A stretch of DNA of 9,184 nt from DAIOSQ01 sp036752465 (GCA_036752465.1 DAIOSQ010000075.1:1-9184); one strand, 5' to 3'; shown: positions 1 to 7,333, counted from the first letter of the stretch. Notes: generated from the letters alone by a model not told the origin. Made by a program: numbers and translations.

Positions 1-95
1 GTCCACTCAGTTCGTCTTCTTGTTTTTTTAATGACCTCGCCTCAGTGGCGTGCTGAGTATTCTACTCATTGCCGTATCTTTGTCAAATCATTTTT

Positions 96-947
96 TCATT
101 GTTTTAATTTATTTTTTATAAAATACTCCATAGATGCAACGGCATGGTTCTCTGCCACCCGTTTTAGCAGAACGATATTCATACGGTTCAGATCAGGCAA
201 AAACTCGAGATCCAGCCGGTCGAGATAGTTTGGAATCATACTCCGCTGTATAGCCGTGATTCCCAGACCGGCACGTACCGCTGCCATTTTGCCGGCATAA
301 CTTGGACTACTAAACGCCAATCGCCATTTAAGGTGCTGCTTTTCTAGTGATGCAATCACATTGTCGCGATAAACACATGGCGCTGGTGATAGTACCAGAG
401 GAAGAATAGTTCTTTCATCAATCCCCGGCAGCAGTTCTTTCTTGCCGACCCAATCAACTGGCTCTTGCCAGACAGTGACTTGCCCATCGCCAAGCGCATG
501 TTCATTGGTTTTCACCAATATCATGTCAAATTGTCCACGCTGAAAGCGCGCCAGCAAATTAAGCGTGAGATCGCACTCTACACTTAGTAAAACTCTGGGA
601 TGAAGTCGCGCAAACTCAACCAGGACATCAGATAATATCATGGTAGCAAAATCTTCCGGCAGGCCACATGTTAATTCGCCCTGCAAATCAGGAACTTTAA
701 AGCGATCTATTGACTCGCAGTACAGCTCATACATGCGTTTGGCATACCCTAAAAACACCTCGCCGTCAGGGGTCAGATGAACTGAGCGACCACGTACTAT
801 GAGCCGTTTTTCCAGCAATTGCTCGAGTTTCGCTATTTGCTGACTGATCGCGGATTGGGTGCGCCCAACTCTCAATGCAGCTTTGGTAAAGCTTTTGGTT
901 TCAGCTATGGACAAAAAACATTGCAAGGTAATGGTATCAAGAGACAT
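96..947 (-). CDS. LysR-family transcriptional regulator, LrhA-like, divergent from the DAB operon
   Basis: This 283-residue protein has the standard LysR layout. An N-terminal winged helix-turn-helix spans about residues 3-62 (FLSIAETKSFTKAA, then RTQSAISQQIAKLE), and a substrate-binding-like effector domain starts near residue 88 (GELTCGLPEDFA). The effector domain resembles LrhA/HexA-type regulators (ILPLVLSPAPCVYRD, WRLAFSS, AVRAGLGITA) more than CbbR or CcmR, the usual LysR regulators of carbon fixation. The ATG is preceded by a good ribosome binding site, AGGTGAG, at 957-951. The gene is divergent from dabB across 87 bp, the classic arrangement of a LysR protein that controls its neighbour and itself. 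The inferred role is activation or repression of the DAB operon in response to carbon status; the ligand cannot be read from the sequence. The family call is firm and the regulatory target is inferred from position. Confidence 0.93.
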   Translation of the reverse strand: MSLDTITLQCFLSIAETKSFTKAALRVGRTQSAISQQIAKLEQLLEKRLIVRGRSVHLTPDGEVFLGYAKRMYELYCESIDRFKVPDLQGELTCGLPEDFATMILSDVLVEFARLHPRVLLSVECDLTLNLLARFQRGQFDMILVKTNEHALGDGQVTVWQEPVDWVGKKELLPGIDERTILPLVLSPAPCVYRDNVIASLEKQHLKWRLAFSSPSYAGKMAAVRAGLGITAIQRSMIPNYLDRLDLEFLPDLNRMNIVLLKRVAENHAVASMEYFIKNKLKQ

Positions 948-955
948 TAGCTCAC

Positions 956-972
956 CTAATAATTATTATTAG
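956..972. repeat. 17-bp inverted repeat, candidate LysR operator
   Basis: CTAATAAT-T-ATTATTAG is a perfect palindrome with 8-bp arms around one central base. It contains the T-N11-A spacing typical of LysR boxes. It overlaps the translation start region of the regulator and abuts its likely -10, so a protein bound here could repress lysR expression. Perfect short palindromes are easier to find in AT-rich DNA, so the role is a reasonable guess rather than shown. Confidence 0.45.
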
Positions 973-984
973 TATATTTAATTT

Positions 985-998
985 TACTTATTTAAGTA
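985..998. repeat. 14-bp inverted repeat in the lysR-dabB promoter region
   Basis: TACTTA-TT-TAAGTA has perfect 6-bp arms around a 2-bp gap and ends about 18 bp upstream of the candidate dabB -10 at 1016. That is where an activator could contact RNA polymerase. It overlaps the second copy of the AGTATAT direct repeat. It is a candidate activation site for the LysR protein. Confidence 0.4.
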
Positions 999-1034
999 TA
1001 TCTAATATATTTCTGTATAACAAATATTTTTCTA

Positions 1035-2567
1035 ATGGAGAAGCGTTTGAATCCTGCACTAACCTTTTGCTTAAGCCTGCTGTTGGCCGGGCCTATCCTA
1101 GCAATTTCCCTGAACTTTTTACCTATAAGAAATTCAGGACGCGCTGCGCGATTGGCCAGTTATTGTATAGGCATGAGTTTGCTAAGCGCTGTCTGCTTGC
1201 TTTCTGTGGCGGCGCGCCCACCACAGTTGACCCTGTATTCCCTATTGCAACTAAACGCACTCAGTCTTTTATTAAGTACACTTATCTTATACGTTAGTTT
1301 TGTGGTACACCGGTTTTCATTAAGATTCATGGATGGCGATAGGTTGTATCGCGACTATTTTGCGCGCTTAGCCACGCTCACATTAAGTGCTGTCATCATG
1401 GTACTTACAGATAACCTGATTTTATTTTGGTTTTTTTGGTCAGTCAGCAATCTATTGCTGGTGCGGCTGATGATGCACAAAAAAACTTGGGATGCCGCGA
1501 AAAATGCAGGCATGGTTGCTGTCTACACCTTGTTGGCAGGATCTATTTGTTTGCTGCTGGGCTTATTGCTTTTGTCCAAAGTTAGCGGCGAGAGCTCGTT
1601 ACACAGCATGGTGCACCATAAAACTTGGACCACTTCTCCGCTTTTTTCACTGGCGCTGAGTCTGATTGGCATAGCCGCACTCACCCAATCGGCATTGTGG
1701 CCGTTTCATCGATGGTTGGTAAGCTCTTTAAATTCACCAACCCCTGTATCTGCTTTTATGCACGCCGGACTGGTCAATGGTGGAGGAATTTTGCTGGTCA
1801 AGTTTGCCCCTCTATTCGCCCTCCACGGGGCGTTATTAACCATTTTATTTGTGCTTGGCGCAATTTCAGCATGCCTAGGCACCACATGGAAGCTGATGCA
1901 ACATGACATCAAAAGAATGCTTGCTTGTTCAACCCTCGCTCAAATGGGCTTTATGATCATGCAATGTGGCTTGGGACTGTTTGCAGCTGCAATCGCGCAT
2001 CTCTGCTGGCACGGTTTATTCAAAGCCTACTTGTTTCTAAGTTCTGGCTCGGCATTGAACCAGCAAAGCAATAGTATCGCTTCGCCCGTCAAACCCACAA
2101 ACATTACCTGGCTGCTTACGCTGCTGGGCGGTATAGTAACCATGTCTTGTTTCGCTTGCATCGCCAACAAGACCATGTTCTCTCTGCAAACCGATACGTT
2201 TGTACTGTTCTTCGCCTTCATTGCTGGCGCACAAATAATGCTCACCATCCTGCAGGGCAGGCATACCTTATTACGCATCCTTAGCGCCTTGTCGCTTGTC
2301 ACCATAGCAGGGCTGATGTACGGCGGCAGCATCCACCTGATTGAATCGCTGCTACCCGATTTAAGTGCGATGCAACTGCATCAGATATCAAGCTTGCATC
2401 TAATCGTGCTGGTAATTTTCGCGATATCTTGGGTGTTGTTTAATCTAAGACCGGCCAAGCATTGGCATCCATCCACTTTTGGGTGTTGGCTATATATGAA
2501 ATTGTATAATGCGAGTCAACCGCTGGCCTGCACCATTTCCACCGAACGCATGCACTATCACTTTTAG
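1035..2567 (+). CDS. dabB: DabB: NADH dehydrogenase subunit 5-like membrane subunit of the DAB inorganic-carbon uptake system
   Basis: This 510-residue polytopic membrane protein has more than ten hydrophobic segments and belongs to the proton-conducting NuoL/MrpA antiporter-like family. The core spans about residues 115-345: ALWPFHRWL (220-228), then HAGLVNGGG (243-251), HDIKRMLACSTLAQMG (290-305) and HGLFKA (326-331). These match the conserved transmembrane helices that carry the buried His and Lys of the proton path. The protein is shorter than NuoL (about 610 residues) and no other complex I genes are nearby. With dabA immediately downstream this identifies DabB, thought to couple cation movement to CO2 hydration by DabA at the inner membrane. 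The ATG at 1035 has almost no upstream ribosome binding site; TTG at 1047 is an alternative start (see the separate entry). It is the first gene of a four-gene operon. Confidence 0.93.
   Translation: MEKRLNPALTFCLSLLLAGPILAISLNFLPIRNSGRAARLASYCIGMSLLSAVCLLSVAARPPQLTLYSLLQLNALSLLLSTLILYVSFVVHRFSLRFMDGDRLYRDYFARLATLTLSAVIMVLTDNLILFWFFWSVSNLLLVRLMMHKKTWDAAKNAGMVAVYTLLAGSICLLLGLLLLSKVSGESSLHSMVHHKTWTTSPLFSLALSLIGIAALTQSALWPFHRWLVSSLNSPTPVSAFMHAGLVNGGGILLVKFAPLFALHGALLTILFVLGAISACLGTTWKLMQHDIKRMLACSTLAQMGFMIMQCGLGLFAAAIAHLCWHGLFKAYLFLSSGSALNQQSNSIASPVKPTNITWLLTLLGGIVTMSCFACIANKTMFSLQTDTFVLFFAFIAGAQIMLTILQGRHTLLRILSALSLVTIAGLMYGGSIHLIESLLPDLSAMQLHQISSLHLIVLVIFAISWVLFNLRPAKHWHPSTFGCWLYMKLYNASQPLACTISTERMHYHF
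1037..1049 (+). promoter_or_regulatory. Shine-Dalgarno-like GGAG inside the annotated dabB start, with a TTG start 6 nt later
   Basis: GGAGAAG begins at 1037, within the first codons of the ATG-started frame, and is correctly spaced for an in-frame TTG at 1047-1049. The sequence upstream of the ATG at 1035 (ATATTTTTCTA) has no purine-rich site. Starting at TTG would give a protein beginning MNPALTF and four residues shorter. If the -10 is TATAAC at 1016, the mRNA would begin only a few bases before the ATG, which also favours TTG. Both starts remain possible. Confidence 0.4.
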
Positions 2568-2593
2568 TCTTGCTGAGTATCCACGCTATCTAC

Positions 2594-2605
2594 GAGGATC
2601 ATATG
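2594..2605 (+). promoter_or_regulatory. Ribosome binding site fixing the dabA start
   Basis: GAGG at 2594-2597 lies 5 nt before ATG at 2603. The open frame extends upstream to a TTG at 2570, but that codon has no ribosome binding site and sits 3 nt after the dabB stop. The ATG at 2603 is therefore the better start. Confidence 0.8.
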
Positions 2606-4837
2606 ACATCAACCACTGTTCACAAGGCGAAAAATAGCCGACTTGAAATCCTGGCAATGGTACAAAATTCCGCAAAACGACTTGCACCCGTTTGGCCACT
2701 GGACCATTTTATAGCCTGCAATCCATTACAGGGCTATGAAGATTTGCACTTTGCGGCAGCGCTGGCCCAAACAGGATCACAACGCACCCAGCATGCCGCC
2801 AATCAAGCGCTGCAGGCGGTCAACTTGCAAATGATTAAGTGGTGCAGCGGTTTTTTTGATGCCGGTCAGAGCAGAATTTCGCTGCCGTTTCGCGACCAAG
2901 GATTGTATGCTGCATTCACTAAGCTTGCTTGCTTTGATGACACGCTTCATCAACATCAGCAAAAATCCAAAGACTTTTTACGCGCCTTACCCGCAGCCAG
3001 TGAGGACGCCATCCAACTATGTTTACAAAAACTAACAGTTCCTCCAGACGAACAAGCCGATTTCATCACCCAAAGCCTACTTTATTTACCAGGATGGGCA
3101 GGTTTTGTTAAGTGGAAAACCGCTTGGTATAACCCCATAACGCCTACAGAAAAACCGCAGGTGACCCTCGATGACTTTCTTGCTGTGCGTCTGATCATCA
3201 CCTGTTTGTTATGGCCTGATGCCATCCGGGCAGAACAGCAGGGTGATGACCAAGCTTGGGCTAGCGAGGTCGTGCAGGAGTTAACGCTACGTGAGAACAA
3301 CTACCGGGACAACCTGCTCACTGCGATTTTACAAACACGCAAGCATCCCCTATCCAGCAACACACACTATGCAGCCCAATTTGTGTTTTGTATCGATGTA
3401 CGCTCAGAGCCTTTTCGTCGTGCCATAGAGAGTTTAGGGCATTATGCAACATATGGTTTTGCGGGGTTTTTTGGCATCCCGGTGCGTGTGCATGAATTTG
3501 CTAGCCAAAAAATCAAGGACTGTTGCCCAGTGCTGCTCAAGCCACGATTTGAAATCGATGAAATACCACAAGCCACAAAGCCTGTCATAGCACGCTTTCA
3601 ACGCGGCAAGCGCATCTTAAGCACATTCAAAAATCTATATGGTCAACTCAAATATAACTTTGCCACGCCATTTGCCATGGTTGAATCTTTAGGCATTTGG
3701 TATGGTTTGGCTATGCTCTACAAGTCTATTGCGCCTGCATCTAGCAGCCGTTTTTTCCAAGCATGCAGCAACTTTCTAGCAACTCCGCTGCCAACAGCCG
3801 CCGCTTATGAGCTTGACCCAAGCAATTTAGATCACGGCATTGCCTTGACAGAACAAATTGATTACGCCGAAACAATCCTGCGGCTTATCGGTTTGACCTG
3901 CGGATTTGCACCAAAGGTTATTTTCTGTGGGCATGGCAGTTCAACCACAAATAACCCGTACGCATCCGCCTTGGATTGCGGTGCCTGTGGCGGTAATCAT
4001 GGGGACATGAATGCCAAATTGCTGGCCGCCATTCTCAACAAACCAACTGTGCGAACAGGCTTAGCTGACCATGGTATTCACATCCCTAAAGACTGTGTAT
4101 TTTATGGCGCGCTGCATGACACCACTACGGATGCGGTTGAAATATACCGACAGGCGAATCAGTCTCCTGCTGATACTGAGTTTCTGTCACAGCTAACACA
4201 ACACTTAGCAGCCGCCAGGATCATAACCAATCAAGAACGCGCGGCTAAGCTCAAGAGCCATCAGCCACACCAAGATATCATCCGACGCAGTGTTGATTGG
4301 TCTGAAACACGTCCAGAATGGGGACTGGCACAAAATGCCGCTTTTATCGCAGCACCGCGTGAATTGACCCAGCATATCCATCTAGATGGACGATGCTTCT
4401 TGCACTCCTATAGCTGGCTTGAAGACAATGAAGGCACATTGCTAGAAACCATTTTGACTGCGCCGATGGTGGTTGCCCAGTGGATTAATGCGCAATACCT
4501 ATTTTCCACTCTGAATAATGTCGCCTACGGCAGTGGCAGCAAAATAACCCACAACGTTGTCGGTAAAATAGGCATCATGCAAGGCAATGGCAGCGATTTA
4601 ATGCACGGCTTGCCGCTGCAATCCGTGATGAGCAGTGATAACGTCGCGTATCATCAGCCACAACGATTGCTCGCCTTAGTTTACGCGCCGCGCACTCTGG
4701 TGCAGAAGATTGTGAATAAACAAAGTATTTTAAAAACTTTATTCTGCAATGAATGGGTACAGTTAGTAGTGATTGATCCACACAACCAACGACCATATCA
4801 CCTTGCCAACTCTGGTGATTGGATGATATTAAATTAA
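2603..4837 (+). CDS. dabA: DabA: zinc-containing UPF0753/DUF2309 subunit of the DAB inorganic-carbon uptake system
   Basis: This 744-residue soluble protein is the DabA/UPF0753 (DUF2309) family member. The N-terminal part has WPLDHFIACNPLQGYE (about 34-49), a family hallmark. The beta-carbonic-anhydrase-like metal site is complete: C263 and D265 in FCIDVRSEPFRR, H444 in CGHGSSTTNNPY and C459 in LDCGACGGNHGD. These correspond to the Zn-binding Cys, Asp, His and Cys described for Halothiobacillus DabA (C351, D353, H524, C539), including the identical 15-residue step from His to Cys. In the family it acts with DabB to hydrate CO2 to bicarbonate unidirectionally, using membrane energy, on the cytoplasmic side. 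It is somewhat shorter than Halothiobacillus DabA (about 830 residues) but looks intact. It lies 35 bp after dabB and 16 bp before the PII-like gene, so it is co-transcribed with them. Confidence 0.95.
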   Translation: MTSTTVHKAKNSRLEILAMVQNSAKRLAPVWPLDHFIACNPLQGYEDLHFAAALAQTGSQRTQHAANQALQAVNLQMIKWCSGFFDAGQSRISLPFRDQGLYAAFTKLACFDDTLHQHQQKSKDFLRALPAASEDAIQLCLQKLTVPPDEQADFITQSLLYLPGWAGFVKWKTAWYNPITPTEKPQVTLDDFLAVRLIITCLLWPDAIRAEQQGDDQAWASEVVQELTLRENNYRDNLLTAILQTRKHPLSSNTHYAAQFVFCIDVRSEPFRRAIESLGHYATYGFAGFFGIPVRVHEFASQKIKDCCPVLLKPRFEIDEIPQATKPVIARFQRGKRILSTFKNLYGQLKYNFATPFAMVESLGIWYGLAMLYKSIAPASSSRFFQACSNFLATPLPTAAAYELDPSNLDHGIALTEQIDYAETILRLIGLTCGFAPKVIFCGHGSSTTNNPYASALDCGACGGNHGDMNAKLLAAILNKPTVRTGLADHGIHIPKDCVFYGALHDTTTDAVEIYRQANQSPADTEFLSQLTQHLAAARIITNQERAAKLKSHQPHQDIIRRSVDWSETRPEWGLAQNAAFIAAPRELTQHIHLDGRCFLHSYSWLEDNEGTLLETILTAPMVVAQWINAQYLFSTLNNVAYGSGSKITHNVVGKIGIMQGNGSDLMHGLPLQSVMSSDNVAYHQPQRLLALVYAPRTLVQKIVNKQSILKTLFCNEWVQLVVIDPHNQRPYHLANSGDWMILN

Positions 4838-4853
4838 ATTTAGGAGAACCCGC

Positions 4854-5207
4854 ATGAGTATTGTGAACATTCAAGAACAGCAAGACATAGGGATTCATTT
4901 ACACCCCATGAAAAAGATAGAAGTTATCGTCGCAGGGGAACATGAGCACATTATTTCTGCCATGATGGAGGAAGCTAATGTTAGCGGTTTCACCCTCATC
5001 CGCAACATATCTGGCAAGGGTCACAACGGCTTCCATGAAGGCAAAATACTATTCAATGACAAAGCTTCTTTGGTCATGTTTATGGCAGTTGCCTCTGAAG
5101 AAGTGATCGCAACCATCGCGTTGGGGATGAAAACCTTGTTTCAAAATAATTCGGGGGTCATGTTCGTTTCAGATGTTGCCGTGGCGCGCATCAGCTATTT
5201 TCAGTAA
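4854..5207 (+). CDS. PII-like signalling protein of the DAB operon
   Basis: This small protein of 117 residues has an excellent ribosome binding site (AGGAG at 4842-4846) before its ATG. After an 18-residue N-terminal extension comes a PII-like ferredoxin fold: MKKIEVIVAG at 19-28, an amphipathic helix with EEANVSGFTLIRNISGKGHNG (first 20 shown: EEANVSGFTLIRNISGKGHN), and a closing strand SDVAVARIS. The short segment 52-66 stands where PII proteins have the T-loop, and it lacks the Tyr that is uridylylated in GlnB/GlnK. It is therefore not a standard nitrogen regulator. PII-like proteins occur beside bicarbonate transporters (SbtB) and in DAB and carboxysome loci, where some bind nucleotides or bicarbonate. 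The inferred role is to tune DabAB activity by cell energy or carbon status. The fold is fairly secure; ligand and partner are inferred from the neighbours. Confidence 0.8.
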   Translation: MSIVNIQEQQDIGIHLHPMKKIEVIVAGEHEHIISAMMEEANVSGFTLIRNISGKGHNGFHEGKILFNDKASLVMFMAVASEEVIATIALGMKTLFQNNSGVMFVSDVAVARISYFQ

Positions 5208-5219
5208 AGCGAGTTTCAA

Positions 5220-6053
5220 ATGCATTATGAACGGCAAACCGTGTTGCTTGCATCCAAGCATGAAAAAGAAAAAGCCATTGCAGCTCCTTTTTTTAAACAT
5301 TTGGCATGCACCCTTGCAATTGAAGCATTTGATACCGACCAATTTGGCACATTTACCGGAGAAATAGCGCGTCTTGCAAGCCCATACGAGAGCTGTTTGT
5401 TAAAAGCCAAAACTGCAGCAGAGCTCTATGGCTATGATTTAGCAATTGCCAGTGAGGGCAGCTTTGGACCGCATCCATCGCTGCCATTCATGGCCAGTGC
5501 ACATGAGATCATGTTATTTGTGGACAGATTACATAACTGGGTAATAGCGGAACAACTGATGACCCCAAACACCAATTATGCCATGATCACCATTGACCGC
5601 AGCTCAGATTTAAGACCGTTTCTAGAACAGGTGAAATTTCCAGCGCATGCCCTCACCCTGCAAACCAATCCCAGTCAACCGCCTTTAGCTAAGGGCATTC
5701 GGCAGATGTCAGACTTGCAGACGCAGCTAAACCGCGGTTTTGCCCAACACCCGCAGCTGTTGTTGGCCACAGATATGCGAGCAATGATGAACCCGACTCG
5801 GATGGAAGTGCTGGCTGAGTTGGCTGATAAGCTGGCCATAAGAATTGCCACAGTATGCCCAGCCTGCCAAACGCCAGGATTTGGTTTTAAATCCACAGAA
5901 GGTCAGCTGCCATGCAGCGATTGCGGCGCACCAACCTCTTGGTATGCAAGAGAAGCCTGGGGTTGTATTGAATGTGATGCCCAAACATATAAGTCGCGTC
6001 AGGATAACTTAGCAATGGCCGATCCTATTTACTGCCCTTTTTGTAACCCCTAA
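5220..6053 (+). CDS. DUF6671-type protein with a C-terminal zinc-ribbon pair, last gene of the DAB operon
   Basis: This 277-residue soluble protein starts 12 bp after the PII-like gene with a weak ribosome binding site (GCGAG). The N-terminal two thirds have conserved-looking polar motifs, SEGSFGPHP (78-86) and ATDMRAMMNPTR (183-194), which may line an active or ligand site. The C-terminal 65 residues hold four CxxC knuckles: C213/C216, C232/C235, C249/C252 and C272/C275. Eight cysteines is enough for two zinc ribbons, and the protein ends just after the last one. I recognise it as DUF6671-like, a family without an assigned function. The spacing makes it part of the dab transcription unit, and the convergent rho gene follows 17 bp later. 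A metal-handling, nucleic-acid-binding or DabA-maturation role is possible, but none is shown by the sequence. Confidence 0.75.
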   Translation: MHYERQTVLLASKHEKEKAIAAPFFKHLACTLAIEAFDTDQFGTFTGEIARLASPYESCLLKAKTAAELYGYDLAIASEGSFGPHPSLPFMASAHEIMLFVDRLHNWVIAEQLMTPNTNYAMITIDRSSDLRPFLEQVKFPAHALTLQTNPSQPPLAKGIRQMSDLQTQLNRGFAQHPQLLLATDMRAMMNPTRMEVLAELADKLAIRIATVCPACQTPGFGFKSTEGQLPCSDCGAPTSWYAREAWGCIECDAQTYKSRQDNLAMADPIYCPFCNP

Positions 6054-6056
6054 GAT

Positions 6057-6081
6057 GACAGGTTCTTCTGTTATTCCTGTC
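6057..6081. terminator. Inverted repeat between the convergent DAB operon and rho, possible weak terminator
   Basis: GACAGG at 6057-6062 pairs exactly with CCTGTC at 6076-6081 across a 13-nt loop. An alternative shorter hairpin pairs ACAG (6058-6061) with CTGT (6068-6071). It sits in the 17-bp gap between two convergent stop codons and overlaps the rho stop. Only a short T run (6083-6085) follows on the plus strand and none on the minus strand, so it is at best a weak intrinsic terminator. Confidence 0.25.
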
Positions 6082-7333
6082 GTTTCATCGCATCAAAAAA
6101 TTCAGCATTGGTTTTGTGATTTTTCATACGCTCAAGGATAAACTCAATGGCATCACACTCATCCATCGATTGTAAAATCTTGCGCAATATCCAGGTGCGA
6201 TGTAAATCTTCTGATGATAACAATAAATCTTCACGACGCGTGCCAGAACGATTGATATTAATGGCAGGAAATACCCGACGCTCCGCAATGCTGCGCGCCA
6301 AATGAATTTCCATGTTACCGGTGCCTTTAAACTCCTCATAGATAACTTCATCCATTTTCGAGCCAGTATCTACCAGAGCTGTAGCGATGATGGTCAAGCT
6401 GCCACCCTCTTCAATGTTACGTGCGGCACCATACAAGCGCTTGGGCCGTTGCAGAGCATTTGCATCGACACCACCCGTCAGAACTTTGCCGGAAGCTGGC
6501 ACCACCGTATTGTAGGCCCGCGCTAAGCGAGTGATAGAATCCAGCAGAATGACCACATCACGCTTGTGTTCAACCAAACGCTTGGCTTTCTCAATAACCA
6601 TTTCTGCTACTTGTACGTGTCGATTGGCCGGCTCATCAAACGTACTGGCAATCACCTCACCCTTCACGGTACGCCGCATTTCTGTGACCTCTTCAGGGCG
6701 CTCATCAATAAGCAAAACAATCAAATAGCAATCTGGATAATTTTTTTCGATAGAATGTGCTATGTTTTGCAACATTAAGGTCTTGCCCGCTTTGGGTGGA
6801 GACACAATTAGGCCGCGCTGACCGCGACCGAAAGGCGCACACAAATCGACGACTCTAGCAGTCAGATCTTCAGTACTGCCATTACCTTGTTCCATGATCA
6901 AACGCTTTGCAGCAAACAGCGGGGTCAAATTTTCAAACAAAATCTTACGTTTGGAGCTATCTGGCGAATCATAATTGATTTGATCTACTTTCAATAAAGC
7001 AAAATAACGTTCACTATCTTTCGGCGGCCGAATTTTACCGGAAACAGTATCACCGGTGCGCAAGCCAAAGCGTCTAATTTGGCTAGGAGACACATAAATG
7101 TCATCAGGTCCTGCCAAATACGAACCATCCGCTGAGCGTAAAAATCCGAAGCCATCAGATAAAATCTCCACCACCCCATCGCCATGGATGTCCTCACCTT
7201 TCAAGGCGTGCGATTTGAGAATGGCAAAAATAATATCCTGTTTGCGCATACGAGAGGTGCCTTCTACTTCCATTTCTTGTGCAATATTGACAAGATCAGC
7301 GATAGGCAACTGCTTAAGTTCACTAAAGTTCAT
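6071..7333 (-). CDS. rho: Transcription termination factor Rho
   Basis: This 420-residue hexameric RNA helicase ends transcripts at Rho-dependent sites. It aligns with E. coli Rho (419 residues) with essentially the same numbering. It has an N-terminal helical Rho_N domain (1-47), a cold-shock-like RNA-binding domain with RNP1 GFGFLR (61-66), Walker A PPKAGKT (179-185), Walker B VILLD (261-265), the Q-loop region (about 278-290), the R-loop KGTGN (336-340) and the arginine finger R366. M219, S266 and G337, the positions where E. coli changes give bicyclomycin resistance, are all of the sensitive type. ATG at 7333 is chosen because it gives the family's conserved MNFSELK start; an upstream in-frame GTG at 7342 adds three residues and overlaps the likely GTGAG ribosome binding site. 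It is convergent with the DAB operon and appears monocistronic. Confidence 0.98.
   Translation of the reverse strand: MNFSELKQLPIADLVNIAQEMEVEGTSRMRKQDIIFAILKSHALKGEDIHGDGVVEILSDGFGFLRSADGSYLAGPDDIYVSPSQIRRFGLRTGDTVSGKIRPPKDSERYFALLKVDQINYDSPDSSKRKILFENLTPLFAAKRLIMEQGNGSTEDLTARVVDLCAPFGRGQRGLIVSPPKAGKTLMLQNIAHSIEKNYPDCYLIVLLIDERPEEVTEMRRTVKGEVIASTFDEPANRHVQVAEMVIEKAKRLVEHKRDVVILLDSITRLARAYNTVVPASGKVLTGGVDANALQRPKRLYGAARNIEEGGSLTIIATALVDTGSKMDEVIYEEFKGTGNMEIHLARSIAERRVFPAININRSGTRREDLLLSSEDLHRTWILRKILQSMDECDAIEFILERMKNHKTNAEFFDAMKRQE

Larger units (their letters stand above)
948..1034. promoter_or_regulatory. Divergent promoter/operator region between the LysR gene and dabB
   Basis: This 87-bp stretch is extremely AT-rich and must drive both divergent genes. 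It holds two perfect inverted repeats (956-972 and 985-998). It also holds a direct repeat, AGTATAT at 971-977 and 995-1001 (24 bp apart), followed by similar sequence TTTAAT / CTAAT. On the minus strand TATACT (976-971) is a good -10 for the regulator and lies beside the first inverted repeat, which fits autoregulation. On the plus strand TATAAC (1016-1021) or TAATAT (1003-1008) could be the -10 of dabB. Neither has a convincing -35, as expected for an activator-dependent promoter. The exact start sites are not determined. Confidence 0.6.

Noticed and set aside
1..95. Possible gene or terminator left of the LysR gene
   Set aside because: A 5-bp hairpin (CTCAG 41-45 with CTGAG 53-57) is present and a T run lies at 22-29, but they are not arranged as a terminator in either direction. 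No coding signal is visible in these 95 bases.
2027..2332. Antisense open frame of 101 codons within dabB
   Set aside because: It lies opposite conserved membrane-protein sequence and has no domain features or ribosome binding site of note.
2570..2602. Upstream TTG start extending DabA by 11 residues
   Set aside because: It has no ribosome binding site and begins 3 nt after the dabB stop, whereas ATG at 2603 has GAGG at ideal spacing.
4575..4898. Antisense open frame of 107 codons over the end of dabA
   Set aside because: It lies opposite a well-supported conserved gene, has no recognisable motifs, and is a coding shadow.
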